Positions 7,636 to 16,018 of a stretch of 25,199 bases of DNA are shown in pieces; the stretch's first letter is position 1, and each line of letters starts with the position of its first letter. The DNA lies in assembly GCA_900545625.1 (NCBI GenBank), contig UQZS01000024.1, positions 1 to 25,199 on the forward strand, written 5' to 3'. Source of the stretch: an uncultured Oscillospiraceae bacterium (GTDB lineage: Bacteria > Bacillota > Clostridia > Oscillospirales > Acutalibacteraceae). The translations under genes were made by a program, and so were the position numbers. The notes beneath the pieces were generated by a model. That model ran no database searches. It was not told where the DNA came from and saw only the letters and a program-made list of their open reading frames with translations.

Positions 7636-7709
7636 AATTTTCAGAACCTTTCCGCGGCGGCGGGCGTCTGCCCGATCCCCCTCTTTTTACTGTGCAATTT
7701 ATATAAATC

Positions 7710-7739
7710 ATCATACCATAAAAGTACACGGGCTGTCAA
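7710..7739 (-). promoter_or_regulatory. Promoter of the cohesin-like protein gene
   Basis: On the minus strand TTGACA (7739-7734) and TATGAT (7715-7710) are 18 bases apart. The leader of ~70 bases contains a five-base GC hairpin (7661-7674) before the binding site GGAAAGG. The promoter faces away from the phosphodiesterase promoter at 7772. Confidence 0.75.
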
Positions 7740-7771
7740 ACAAAATCCCGCGACAGCCGCACGCGGACGCG

Positions 7772-7800
7772 TTGACTTCCCGAAAAAAACGGGGTACAAT
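7772..7800 (+). promoter_or_regulatory. Promoter of the glycerophosphodiesterase gene, with a palindromic spacer
   Basis: TTGACT at 7772-7777 and TACAAT at 7795-7800 are 17 bases apart. The spacer itself holds CCCG, seven A residues and CGGG (7779-7793), a small symmetric element that could be an operator or simply chance. Confidence 0.75.
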
Positions 7801-7844
7801 ACAAAAAACAGCTCTTGCCGTGCTGAAAAGAGGTTGGAAAACAT

Positions 7845-8825
7845 ATGATGACGTTTTGTATCGTGTTGGGTTGCGTTTTGGCGGTGCTTGGGGTGTTTTA
7901 TCTTGTGATCTCGCACGATTACCGTGACGCGGTCGTGCCTGTGCCGGATAAAGCGGATACTGCGCGCAATCCGTATATCGTCCCCACCGGGCGCACCATG
8001 GTTGTTGCGCACCGTTTGGGCGGCGGCATTTCGCCCGAAAATACGCTCATGGCGCTCAAAAACTGCGTGGAGGTCGAAGCTCTGCCCGTGGACATCTTCG
8101 AGTTTGATGTGCATCTGACGAAAGACGGCCAGCTGATCCTGCTGCACGACGAGACCTTTGACCGCACCTCCAACGCCGAGGAAGCGTTTGGACGCAAAGG
8201 CGTTCTGCCGCACGAAAAGACCTACGAAGAGTTGCAGGTGCTCAACCTCGGCGAGCATTTTAAGACAGCCTCGGGCGATACACCCTATAAGGGGCTGCGC
8301 GGGGACGACATCCCGCCCGACCTGCACGTGGCGCGCCTGCGGGACGTGTTTGCCTATTTTCGGGAACGCAAGGCCTATTGCTTCGTGATCGAGATCAAGG
8401 ACGGCAAGGCGCTCGGCCGCCGCGCCGCCGACGAGCTATATGCCGCGCTGAAAGAATACGATATGCTCGAGCGCGTGGTCGTAGGCACCTTCCACGGCGA
8501 GATCACAGCGTATATGGAAGAAACCTATCCCGACATGCTGCGTTCGGCGGGTATCCGCGAGGTAGCGGGCTTTTACTTTTCGAGCCTGTTCGGGATCCGC
8601 CACAAGCCGGATCATTACCATTTTGACGCATTGCAGATCCCGACGAACGACTATGTGTTCCAGCTTGGCACTTCGCGGCTTGTCAATTACGCGCACAAAT
8701 ACAACATCGCCGTGCAGTATTGGACGATCAACGACCCTGCCGAGGTGCGGCGGCTTGCCTGCCTCGGCGCGGATGCAATCATGAGCGACCATCCTGAAAT
8801 GGCGAGCAAAGAGCTGCGCGGGTAA
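7845..8825 (+). CDS. Membrane-anchored glycerophosphodiester phosphodiesterase
   Basis: This 326-residue enzyme of the GDPD family hydrolyses glycerophosphodiesters to glycerol-3-phosphate and an alcohol. One N-terminal hydrophobic helix (~residues 3-23) likely anchors it in the membrane with the catalytic domain outside. Family motifs are complete: His56-Arg57 with PENT at 64-67, Glu87/Asp89 in FEFDVH, His101 in LLHDETFDRTS, VIEIKD, and the late QYWTINDP and GADAIMSDHP segments of the TIM barrel. AAGAGG precedes the ATG by ten bases; a second ATG follows directly. It has its own promoter and ends at a strong bidirectional terminator shared with pflB. Candidate substrates are deacylated phospholipids or teichoic-acid-type polymers; the sequence does not decide. 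Confidence 0.92.
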   Translation: MMTFCIVLGCVLAVLGVFYLVISHDYRDAVVPVPDKADTARNPYIVPTGRTMVVAHRLGGGISPENTLMALKNCVEVEALPVDIFEFDVHLTKDGQLILLHDETFDRTSNAEEAFGRKGVLPHEKTYEELQVLNLGEHFKTASGDTPYKGLRGDDIPPDLHVARLRDVFAYFRERKAYCFVIEIKDGKALGRRAADELYAALKEYDMLERVVVGTFHGEITAYMEETYPDMLRSAGIREVAGFYFSSLFGIRHKPDHYHFDALQIPTNDYVFQLGTSRLVNYAHKYNIAVQYWTINDPAEVRRLACLGADAIMSDHPEMASKELRG

Positions 8826-8849
8826 GCGGCTCAATATAAGGAATACAGA

Positions 8850-8894
8850 AAACCGGCCCCGTCCTTTGGCGCTGCCAAGGGACGGGGCCGGTTT
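8850..8894. terminator. Bidirectional terminator between the phosphodiesterase and pflB genes
   Basis: A 14-base perfect GC-rich stem (8850-8863 with 8881-8894) extends inward through CCTTTGGC/GCCAAGG with one bulge. It is flanked by A residues on the left and T residues on the right, so it stops both convergent genes. Confidence 0.92.
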
Positions 8895-8903
8895 ATTGCG
8901 GTT

Positions 8904-11135
8904 TTACATCGCGCTGTGGAACGTACGCATGATGACCTCGCGCTGCTGCTCTTTCGAGAGCTTATGGAAGTTGACTGCATAGCCCGAAACGCGGATGGTC
9001 AGATTCGGGTACTTGGTCGGGTCCTCATACGCTTCCATCAGCATCTCGCGGTTGAGGACGTTGACGTTGATGTGGTGCGCGTGCTGCTTGAAATAGCCGT
9101 CCAGCACGCTGACCAGGTTTTCCGAACGCTCCTCCGGTGTTTTGCCCAGCGCCTGCGGCACGATGGAGAAGGTATTGGAAATACCGTCACGGCACGCATC
9201 ATACGGCATTTTTGCCACGGAGTTCAAGGAAGCGAGCGCACCGTTTTTCTCGCGGTTGTGCATCGGGTTCGCGCCCGGCGCGAACGGCTCGCCCTTCTTG
9301 CGGCCGTCGGGTGTGGCGCCGGTCTTTTTGCCGTAGACCACATTGGAGGTGATCGTCAGCGCCGAAAGCGTGTGGATGGCGTTCCGATAAGTCGGCGTTT
9401 TGCGAAGCTCCGTGATGGTGTCCTCCAAAAGCTTCTTGGCAATGGCGTCTACGCGGTCGTCGTCGTTGCCGTAGGTCGGGAACTCGCCTTCGGTCACGAA
9501 GTCCACAATATGCCCCGCCTCGTCGCGCACGGGGTGCACCTTGGCATAACGAATCGCGGAAAGGCTGTCCGCCGCGACGGAAAGCCCCGCTACGCCGAAC
9601 GCCATGAAGCGCGTAACGTCAGTATCATGCAGCGCCATTTGGATCTTTTCATAGGCGTATTTGTCGTGCATGTAGTGGATGACGTTCATCGTATTGACAT
9701 ACAGCCTGCAAAGCCACGAAAGGTAAACGGAAAAACGTCCCGCAACTTCATTATAGTCGAGCGTATCGCCCGAAAGGGGCTCCATCTGCGGGCCGACATG
9801 CCGGTCGAACACATTGTCATAGCCGCCGTTGATCGCCAGCAGCAGCAGCTTCGCGAGATTGCAGCGCGCGCCGAAGAACTGCATCTGCTTGCCGACCTGC
9901 ATGGCGGAGACGCAGCAGGCAATGGCGTAGTCGTCACCGTAGATGGGGCGCATCAGGTCGTCGTTTTCGTATTGGATGGCGTCGGTGTCCACAGAGACGC
10001 GCGCGCAGAACGTCTTAAACGGCGCGGGCAGCTTCTCCGACCAAAGCACCGTCAGGTTCGGCTCCGGCGCGGGGCCGAGCGTATACAGCGTGTTGAGCAC
10101 GCGGTAGGAATTCTTGGTGACAAGCGGCCTGCCGTCTGTACCTATCCCGCCGACGCTTTCGGTGATCCACATCGGGTCGCCGCCGAACAGTTCGTTGTAT
10201 TCGGGTGTGCGCAGGTGCCGCGCCATGCGCAGCTTCAGCACAAAGTCGTCCATCAGCTCCTGCGCGCCGCTTTCGGTCAGCGTGCCGTTTTGCAGGTCGC
10301 GTTCAATATAAATGTCAAGGAAGGTGGACGTGCGCCCCAAGGACATCGCCGCGCCGTTTTGCTCCTTGATCGCGGCAAGGTAGCCGAAATACAGCCACTG
10401 GATCGCCTCGCGCGCGTTCGAAGCGGGCGCGCTGATGTCGTACCCGTACAGCTTTGCCATCTCTTTAAGCAGCTCTAAAAAGTGGATCTGCTGGTACAGC
10501 TCCTCGCTCTGGCGGATGGCGTCCACATCCATGTTGCCCTGCCCGATTTTCTGCTTATCCTTTTTCTTCTCGGCAATGAGCACGTCCACCCCGTACAGCG
10601 CCACGCGGCGGTAGTCGCCGATGATGCGCCCGCGCCCGTAGGCGTCGGGAAGTCCCGTCAAAAGCCCGATGTGCCGCGCCGCGCGCATTTCGTCGGTATA
10701 CACGCGGAACACGCCGTCGTTGTGGGTGGTCTTAAAGCTGAAAATTTCCTCGATCGTGTCCGAAAGCTCGTAGCCGTAAGCTTTCGCCGCGCTGCGCGCC
10801 ATACGCATCCCGCCGAACGGGTTTACCCCGCGGCGCAGCGGCGCGTCGGTCTGTAGGCCGACGATCAGCTCATTGTCTTTGTCGATATAGCCCGCGTCGT
10901 AGGTGACGAGCGACGAGACGTGCTCGGTGTCCACGTCCAAAACGCCGCCTTTTTCGCGCTCTTCTTTTTGAAGCGCCGCACATTTCTCCGCAAGCGCCTT
11001 GGTGCGGGCGGTCGCTTTTTCCAAAAATGCGCCGTCGCCCGTGTATGGCGTGTAGTTCTGCTGGATGAAATCGCGCACGGCGATCTGTTCGCTCCACGCG
11101 CCGCGGCGGAAGCCTTCCCACTGTTTGAAATCCAT
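8904..11135 (-). CDS. pflB: Pyruvate formate-lyase (formate C-acetyltransferase)
   Basis: PflB cleaves pyruvate with CoA to acetyl-CoA and formate in anaerobic fermentation, using a glycyl radical. The start at 11135 (MDFKQW) is chosen because GGGAG lies seven bases upstream; it gives 743 residues, the normal length. The adjacent catalytic cysteines are at residues 407-408 in IACCVSAM, and the glycyl radical Gly718 sits in RVSGYAVNF near the C-terminus. Other core motifs such as EPNLTVLWS and [17 protein letters not shown] are intact. The activating enzyme gene pflA, often adjacent, is not in this window. A ZTP riboswitch lies in its leader, which links formate supply to one-carbon and purine status. 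Confidence 0.97.
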   Translation of the reverse strand: MDFKQWEGFRRGAWSEQIAVRDFIQQNYTPYTGDGAFLEKATARTKALAEKCAALQKEEREKGGVLDVDTEHVSSLVTYDAGYIDKDNELIVGLQTDAPLRRGVNPFGGMRMARSAAKAYGYELSDTIEEIFSFKTTHNDGVFRVYTDEMRAARHIGLLTGLPDAYGRGRIIGDYRRVALYGVDVLIAEKKKDKQKIGQGNMDVDAIRQSEELYQQIHFLELLKEMAKLYGYDISAPASNAREAIQWLYFGYLAAIKEQNGAAMSLGRTSTFLDIYIERDLQNGTLTESGAQELMDDFVLKLRMARHLRTPEYNELFGGDPMWITESVGGIGTDGRPLVTKNSYRVLNTLYTLGPAPEPNLTVLWSEKLPAPFKTFCARVSVDTDAIQYENDDLMRPIYGDDYAIACCVSAMQVGKQMQFFGARCNLAKLLLLAINGGYDNVFDRHVGPQMEPLSGDTLDYNEVAGRFSVYLSWLCRLYVNTMNVIHYMHDKYAYEKIQMALHDTDVTRFMAFGVAGLSVAADSLSAIRYAKVHPVRDEAGHIVDFVTEGEFPTYGNDDDRVDAIAKKLLEDTITELRKTPTYRNAIHTLSALTITSNVVYGKKTGATPDGRKKGEPFAPGANPMHNREKNGALASLNSVAKMPYDACRDGISNTFSIVPQALGKTPEERSENLVSVLDGYFKQHAHHINVNVLNREMLMEAYEDPTKYPNLTIRVSGYAVNFHKLSKEQQREVIMRTFHSAM

Positions 11136-11170
11136 GTTGTTCACTCCCATGAAGATCATTCCTGCAAAAC

Positions 11171-11204
11171 AAAAAGGGCAACCCTGCGTTTTGCAAGATC
11201 GCCC
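11171..11204 (-). terminator. Riboswitch-controlled terminator in the pflB leader
   Basis: On the minus strand GGGCGATC (11204-11197) pairs with GGTTGCCC (11183-11176), all eight positions, two of them G-U, followed by TTTTTG. The 5' arm begins inside the conserved CTGGGC at the 3' end of the ZTP aptamer. The two structures therefore compete, which is the layout of an ON switch. A second symmetry, TGCAAAAC (11195-11188) with GTTTTGCA (11170-11163), could form the alternative fold. Confidence 0.8.
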
Positions 11205-11276
11205 AGACGGTCGGCATAGATTCGGCTGCGTGCTCCACCGCAGTTTGTCTGCGTTTTCCCGTCAGTCGCACGCGCC
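11201..11276 (-). promoter_or_regulatory. ZTP riboswitch aptamer (pfl motif)
   Basis: The minus-strand leader of pflB carries the hallmarks of the ZTP/ZMP-sensing pfl motif. GACTGACGG lies near the 5' end (11266-11258 region). A small hairpin CGCAG-ACAAA-CTGCG follows, then GGAGC, and TGCCGACCGTCTGGGC closes the 3' end (11216-11201). GACGG (11263-11259) pairs with CCGTC (11210-11206). From memory the 3' segment equals that of well-studied clostridial and fusobacterial examples; this was not checked against a database. ZTP rises when 10-formyl-tetrahydrofolate is short, and binding should free pflB expression. The promoter sits directly upstream and the ribosome binding site of pflB directly downstream. 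Confidence 0.88.
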
Positions 11277-11292
11277 GTTTCGTTGTGGTTTC

Positions 11293-11321
11293 AGTATACC
11301 TAAATTCCGCACAAAATGCAA
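11293..11321 (-). promoter_or_regulatory. Promoter of the riboswitch-pflB unit
   Basis: On the minus strand TTGCAT (11321-11316) and TATACT (11298-11293) are 17 bases apart. Predicted transcription would begin ~10 bases before the ZTP aptamer, which fits the riboswitch reading and gives a leader of ~150 bases. Confidence 0.75.
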
Positions 11322-11364
11322 TATGGCAGATTTCACAAGAAACAGGGGAAATGGGACGGTAAAA

Positions 11365-14300
11365 TTATTCCACACTCTTCGTGGATTCCACCATGTCGAT
11401 TTTCTTCAAGCGGAAATACATCAGCCAGTTTACGATCACAGAGAAGCCCAGGGTAATGAGCACGCTCCAAAGGCAGCTGAGCGGGGCGATCTCCACGCTG
11501 TACATGACGATGTCCGTTGCGATGGTGCGCATGACGAACCAGTGCAGCAGGAAGCCGAGTCCGATCCCCAAAACCGTGCCCGTGAGCGTCAGGATGACGT
11601 TCTCCCGGTAGACATAGGCGGCAAGCTCGCGGTTATAGAAGCCCAGCACCTTGAGCGTAGCAAGCTCTCGCCGACGTTCGGTGATGTTGATGTTGTTGAG
11701 GTTGTAAAGCACGATGAACGCCAAAAGCCCTGCCGCAACGATAAGCACGGCGATGATGACGGTCAGATTGTCGAGCATCGTTTGAACCTGCCGCTCGGCG
11801 GTGGTGTTCATCGTGACAGAGGTCACCCCGCCGATTTCCAGGATCTCGGCGGCGACGGCATCGGAATCCGCACCCGCCTCGGTCTTGATGAGCGCCGCAT
11901 TGAGCGTAGCAGTCTCGCCGTAAAGCGCCTGATAGACGTTCGGCGTCATGTAAATGTAGTGGTTCAAATAGTTTTCCACGATGCCCGCCACACGCACCTG
12001 ACCTACGGGCACGGCGGTCTTGTCATCCTTGAGGGTGATCATGTCGCCGACCTGCACGTCTAAAAGCTTCGCGAACTTCTCGGTGATGAGCACGCCGTCA
12101 TCGGTAAGCCCAAAGGGCTCGTTGGTGACGCGCGTCTGCAAGCGGACATATTCGCTGAATTTTGCGGTGTCCTGCGGCACGATGAGATAAGCCGTGGTCT
12201 CACCGGCGTCCGTTTGCGCGTAGGTGACGACGGAACGCGCCTGCAGATAATCGGCAACGCCCTGTACGGAGCCGACCTTAGCAAGCAGCTGCCGGCGCTC
12301 TGCGCGCGAAAGTGAGGTGTCTGTGCCGACGGTGCCCTGATAGGCGAAGACATCGCCGTACTGCTTGTCGGGAACCCGTTCCACGGAATCGCTGATGCCG
12401 AAGCCCACAAGTAAAAGCGCCATACAGCTTGCCACGCCGAACACCGTCATGAACAGCCGCTTTTTATAGCGGAACAGGTTGCGCAATGCCGCCTTTTGGG
12501 AAAAATTGAGCCGCAGCCAGATGAAATCGATGTTCTCAAGTGCGATGTGCTTGCCGGTCTGCGGGGCTTCGGGCCGCATGAGCGCGGCGGGGCTTTCGGC
12601 GAGCACACGCCCGCCGGCGACAGCCGCACCGCCTACGGTCGCCAGCACGGAAAGTACAGCGGCGATCGCTGCGTTGGGAATGTGAATGGTAAAGACGGTT
12701 TCGGAAAGCCCTGTGTATACAAGGCGATAGGTTCGAAGGATCAGGTTCGGCAGAAGCGCCTCGCCGAGCACCGCCCCGAAGATCGCCCCGAGCAGGGTAG
12801 AGAGCAGAGCGTAGAAAATGTATTTGGAGAGGATCGCGCGCTTGCTGTAGCCAAGCGCTTTGAGCGTACCGATCTGGGTGCGTTCCTCCTCGACCATGCG
12901 GGTCATGGTCGTAAGCGATACGAGTGCCGCAACAAGGAAGAAGATGATCGGGAACACCGTACCGACGGCGCGGATGCTTTCGGTATCATTTTGGAAAGAA
13001 GCGTAACTCGGCACGGATGTGCGATCCAGCACATACCACTGCGGGGTTTCTACGTTGTTGATCTCATCCTCTGTGTTTTGCAGACGTTCTTCCGCAGCGG
13101 CGAGCTCCGCTTCGGCATCCTCTTCGGCGATCGTATAATCCTCTTTGGCGCGTTCCAGCTCGATCTCGCCGTCTTGTACCCGCTTTTCAGCTTCGGCAAG
13201 CTCCACCTCGCCTGCGGCGATCCGTTCGCGGGCGGCCGCTGCAGCCTCAGGGTAGTTGTTTATAAAGGCCTCCGCGGTTTCCACCTGCTGCTCCACGGCG
13301 GCAATGCTGCGCTCGACCGAGGGCAGCTGACTCTTATAGTATTCTACGGTTGCGGTCGCCTGAATGATCTCCAGGCTGCGCCGATAGTATTCGTCGGAAG
13401 AAATGTACGGCGCATCCGCACGCAGTTGCTCTTCCATTTCGGCAATGGCCGCCTCGTCCTCGGCGATTTGCTGTTCAATGGCAGCTTTCTGCGCCTTCAG
13501 TTCCGTCAGCGTTGCACGCGCCTCGGCGATCTGCGTGCGGCTGGCGTCAATGGTCTGGTCGCCTGCATCAAACAGGGCTTGCAGATCCTGAAGCTGCTGG
13601 CGGGTCTGGTCGATCTCGAGTTGTGCGCTTTCGAGCTCCGCCTCGGATGCCGCAAGCGTCTGATATGCAGCGGAAAGATCGCGCATGGCTTTATCCTTTT
13701 GCTGCTGGTATTCGTAGCGCGCGTCGTTCAGCTGATTGTCCGCGTCTTCACGGAACTGCTGGAGGCGCACCTCGCAGCGCCCTTGTTCAATGGCTTCGAT
13801 ATTGGCGGTCACGTTTGCCAACAGATCGGCATATTCGTCGGAAAAACAGTTGAGCGTATCGGCACCGATGATGCGCACGAGTACCTCTGAAAAGATCTCT
13901 TCGGTAAACGCCTCTTTCGGGATGACCATCATCCCGTCGCCCGTGCCGTCGCCGATGGAGGCGGTGCCGCGGTCGGAATCCATGTAATAGGCGCTCTCGC
14001 CGATGCCGACGATGCGGTATTCATCGGTCGCGAGCATGTCGGAAACGCTGGCCTCGGTGCCGGTGCGCAGCCGCACCGTGTCGCCCAAAGCATAGCCCGA
14101 AGCATCCAGAAAAGCCTGATCGACGATGCATTCGTCATAGCTTTCGGGGTAGCGGCCGTCGGTGACGCGCACCAAATTGATGCGGTTGGTCATGGAGGAG
14201 ACCTTCACGACGACCGTTGCGTTGTCGGATTCGCAAAGATAATCGGCGGTGTAGATGCCTTCCGCATCCTCTACGCCTTCAAGCCCTAAAAACGCAGCCA

Positions 14301-14517
14301 CATCCTCCGTGGTCATCCCCAGGGTCCCGAGTACGCGGATGTCCATGAGGCTCTGGCTGTCATAGGTGGCGTCCGCCGACGCTTCCATGGCGGGTGCGGC
14401 GGTGCGCACACCCGCGAAGAACGCAACACCGAGCGCGGAGATCAGCAGGATCGACATAAAGCGGCTGAAGCTTTTGCGGATCGACCTGCGAAAATCCTTT
14501 CTCAAACCTTTTGTCAT
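11365..14517 (-). CDS. FtsX/MacB-type ABC transporter permease with a long coiled-coil stalk
   Basis: This is a 1050-residue permease. Residues ~20-40 form the first membrane helix (MSILLISALGVAFFAG), followed by a MacB-like extracytoplasmic region to ~235. Residues ~235-485 are a long Glu/Gln/Ala-rich coiled coil with heptad spacing and repeated AEAEL-type segments. Helices at ~515-640 form the first FtsX core, with EERTQIGTLKALGYSKRAIL after the helix. A second half repeats the plan (helix ~690-710, outer domain, ITERRRELATLKVLGFYNREL, final helices to ~1040). The start is ATG with AAAGGA upstream. Only 12 bases separate it from the ATPase gene, so the two form one exporter. Such proteins export peptides or lipoproteins or act mechanically across the envelope; the cargo is unknown. 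No terminator is visible after it. Confidence 0.9.
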   Translation of the reverse strand: MTKGLRKDFRRSIRKSFSRFMSILLISALGVAFFAGVRTAAPAMEASADATYDSQSLMDIRVLGTLGMTTEDVAAFLGLEGVEDAEGIYTADYLCESDNATVVVKVSSMTNRINLVRVTDGRYPESYDECIVDQAFLDASGYALGDTVRLRTGTEASVSDMLATDEYRIVGIGESAYYMDSDRGTASIGDGTGDGMMVIPKEAFTEEIFSEVLVRIIGADTLNCFSDEYADLLANVTANIEAIEQGRCEVRLQQFREDADNQLNDARYEYQQQKDKAMRDLSAAYQTLAASEAELESAQLEIDQTRQQLQDLQALFDAGDQTIDASRTQIAEARATLTELKAQKAAIEQQIAEDEAAIAEMEEQLRADAPYISSDEYYRRSLEIIQATATVEYYKSQLPSVERSIAAVEQQVETAEAFINNYPEAAAAARERIAAGEVELAEAEKRVQDGEIELERAKEDYTIAEEDAEAELAAAEERLQNTEDEINNVETPQWYVLDRTSVPSYASFQNDTESIRAVGTVFPIIFFLVAALVSLTTMTRMVEEERTQIGTLKALGYSKRAILSKYIFYALLSTLLGAIFGAVLGEALLPNLILRTYRLVYTGLSETVFTIHIPNAAIAAVLSVLATVGGAAVAGGRVLAESPAALMRPEAPQTGKHIALENIDFIWLRLNFSQKAALRNLFRYKKRLFMTVFGVASCMALLLVGFGISDSVERVPDKQYGDVFAYQGTVGTDTSLSRAERRQLLAKVGSVQGVADYLQARSVVTYAQTDAGETTAYLIVPQDTAKFSEYVRLQTRVTNEPFGLTDDGVLITEKFAKLLDVQVGDMITLKDDKTAVPVGQVRVAGIVENYLNHYIYMTPNVYQALYGETATLNAALIKTEAGADSDAVAAEILEIGGVTSVTMNTTAERQVQTMLDNLTVIIAVLIVAAGLLAFIVLYNLNNINITERRRELATLKVLGFYNRELAAYVYRENVILTLTGTVLGIGLGFLLHWFVMRTIATDIVMYSVEIAPLSCLWSVLITLGFSVIVNWLMYFRLKKIDMVESTKSVE

Positions 14518-14529
14518 TGCGAACTTCCT

Positions 14530-15231
14530 TTACCACTCAATGTATTCGACAGGGGTCGGACGCTTGTTCATCAGGATCTGATCGATCTTGCCGTTTTTGA
14601 CCTTGATGACCTTATCCGCCATGGGGGCGATGGCAAGGTTGTGGGTGATGACGATGATGGTCACGCCCTTTTCGCGGCAGGTGTCCTGCAAAAGCTTTAA
14701 AATGGATTTGCCCGTGATGTAGTCGAGTGCGCCCGTGGGCTCGTCGCACAACAGGAGCTTCGGGTTTTTCGCGAGCGCACGCGCGATGGAAACGCGCTGC
14801 TGCTCGCCGCCCGAAAGCTGGGCGGGAAAGCTGTCCAGACGGTTGCTCAAGCCGACCTCCTGCAAAACGGCCTTTGCGCTTAAGGGGTTTTTGGAGATCT
14901 GCAGGGCGAGCTCCACATTTTCGAGCGCCGTCAGGTTGCCCACAAGGTTATAGAACTGGAACACGAAGCCCACGTCGTCGCGGCGATATGCGGTCAACGC
15001 CTTTTCGTCAAAGCTGCTGACGGCTTCGTTGTCCACATAAATCTCGCCCGAGGTGGCGGTGTCCATGCCGCCGAGAATATTCAGGATCGTGGTTTTGCCC
15101 GCGCCGGAAGGCCCGACGATCACGACGAACTCACCTTTATCTACGGCAAATCCGACTTCGTCGAGCGCCTTGATCTCCACCTCGCCCATTTTGTAGGTCT
15201 TGGTGACGTTTTTCATTTCAATAAAAGCCAT
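14530..15231 (-). CDS. ABC transporter ATP-binding protein, MacB/LolD type
   Basis: This 233-residue ATPase powers the permease encoded directly downstream. Walker A GPSGAGKT is at residues 40-47, the Q-loop lies in [13 protein letters not shown], the signature LSGGEQQ at 139-145, Walker B LLLCDEP at 159-165 and the switch histidine in VITHN. These features place it in the MacB/LolD/FtsE group, which drives mechanotransmission-type exporters. The ATG at 15231 has no strong ribosome binding site; a GGGC/GCCC hairpin sits just before it (around 15240-15260), so expression may be modest or structure-controlled. The annotation of family is firm, the substrate unknown. Confidence 0.94.
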   Translation of the reverse strand: MAFIEMKNVTKTYKMGEVEIKALDEVGFAVDKGEFVVIVGPSGAGKTTILNILGGMDTATSGEIYVDNEAVSSFDEKALTAYRRDDVGFVFQFYNLVGNLTALENVELALQISKNPLSAKAVLQEVGLSNRLDSFPAQLSGGEQQRVSIARALAKNPKLLLCDEPTGALDYITGKSILKLLQDTCREKGVTIIVITHNLAIAPMADKVIKVKNGKIDQILMNKRPTPVEYIEW

Positions 15232-15387
15232 GGCAGTTCTCGGGCAGCCGCGCCCGTCGTCCTTTCCCTTGCAGATTTGGTGTTTCGCCTCGCGGAAGGA
15301 TTTTTCCGCATAAGTAACTTTATTTTAGCACACCGTGAGCGGGATTTCTATGTATTTTGCGGCGCTTCCGAAAATCCGTCAAAACGC
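15232..15387 (-). other. Leader and upstream region of the ABC exporter operon
   Basis: This stretch holds no gene. A six-base hairpin GCGGAA/TTCCGC lies at 15292-15309. On the minus strand TAAAAT (about 15331-15326) could be a -10 box, but no convincing -35 is at the right distance. No known riboswitch was recognised. Confidence 0.4.
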
Positions 15388-15425
15388 ATAAAAAAAGCAC
15401 CGCCAATTGAGCAAATTGACGGTGC
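15388..15425 (-). terminator. Terminator of the spoVFA-spoVFB operon
   Basis: On the minus strand a 12-base stem (15425-15414 with 15408-15397, one G-U pair) with a five-base loop is followed by a run of T residues. It begins seven bases past the spoVFB stop codon. Confidence 0.93.
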
Positions 15426-15431
15426 GCGTCG

Positions 15432-16004
15432 TCAGCAATACATCGGCTGTAACTGCTTCCCCGCCATCGCGGCGGCTGCCGCCTCGGGGAGCTTTGTGAA
15501 ATCTGCGACTACGGAATTCGGCTTGTCTTCCGGCGCGTCTTGGCGCATGGGGACAAAGAACATGTGCTTTGCGTTCATCAAAACGCCTATGTTCTTCGCC
15601 GCAGTACCGAGCGCGTCGTTGGTGGAGACCGCTAAGAGCACGGGCCGCTCGTTGCGCAGATGCGCCTTGCACGCGAGCGTGACGGCGGTGTCGGTGATGC
15701 CGTTGGCAAGCTTTGCGAGCGTGTTTCCCGTAGCGGGGGCGATGATCAGCAGGTCGAGGAGCTTTTTCGGCCCGATAGGCTCTGCCGAATATACGGTGTG
15801 CCAAACGGGCTTTCCCGTTATGCTTTCAATTTTTTTCACAAAATCCGCCGCCTTGCCGAAGCGAGTGTCGGTGGCGTAAGCAGTTTGAGACATGATCGGC
15901 TGAATATCCCATCCTGCGTTTTTGAGCCGCTCGATCTCGGGAATCACCCGGTGAAACGTGCAAAAGGAGCCGCACATGGCGAAGCCCAAACGATTCCCGG
16001 ACAT
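15432..16004 (-). CDS. spoVFB: Dipicolinate synthase subunit B
   Basis: This 190-residue flavoprotein-fold subunit works with SpoVFA to oxidise dihydrodipicolinate-type intermediates to dipicolinic acid, which fills the spore core and gives heat resistance. The N-terminal LGFAMCGSFCTFHRVIPEI and the APATGNTLAKLANGITDTAV motif are characteristic of the SpoVFB/UbiX-like flavoprotein family. The start ATG has GGGAGGG close upstream. It begins 14 bases after spoVFA ends and is followed by a strong terminator, so the two genes form a complete two-gene operon. In sporulating Firmicutes this operon acts in the mother cell late in sporulation. Length and motifs match the family, with nothing missing. 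Confidence 0.93.
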   Translation of the reverse strand: MSGNRLGFAMCGSFCTFHRVIPEIERLKNAGWDIQPIMSQTAYATDTRFGKAADFVKKIESITGKPVWHTVYSAEPIGPKKLLDLLIIAPATGNTLAKLANGITDTAVTLACKAHLRNERPVLLAVSTNDALGTAAKNIGVLMNAKHMFFVPMRQDAPEDKPNSVVADFTKLPEAAAAAMAGKQLQPMYC

Positions 16005-16018
16005 GGGTTTTCCCTCCC

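Noticed and set aside
8916..10478. A 520-residue plus-strand open frame opposite pflB
   Set aside because: It is a shadow of pflB codon bias, with His/Val/Arg-rich low-meaning translation and no start signal.
11300..11345. Rex (redox) operator near the pflB promoter
   Set aside because: Only one half-site like TTGTGAAA is visible (about 11340-11333, minus strand). The inverted half at the right spacing is missing.
12496..13890. A 464-residue plus-strand open frame opposite the ABC permease
   Set aside because: It is antisense to the coiled-coil region of a clear permease and has no motif or ribosome binding site.
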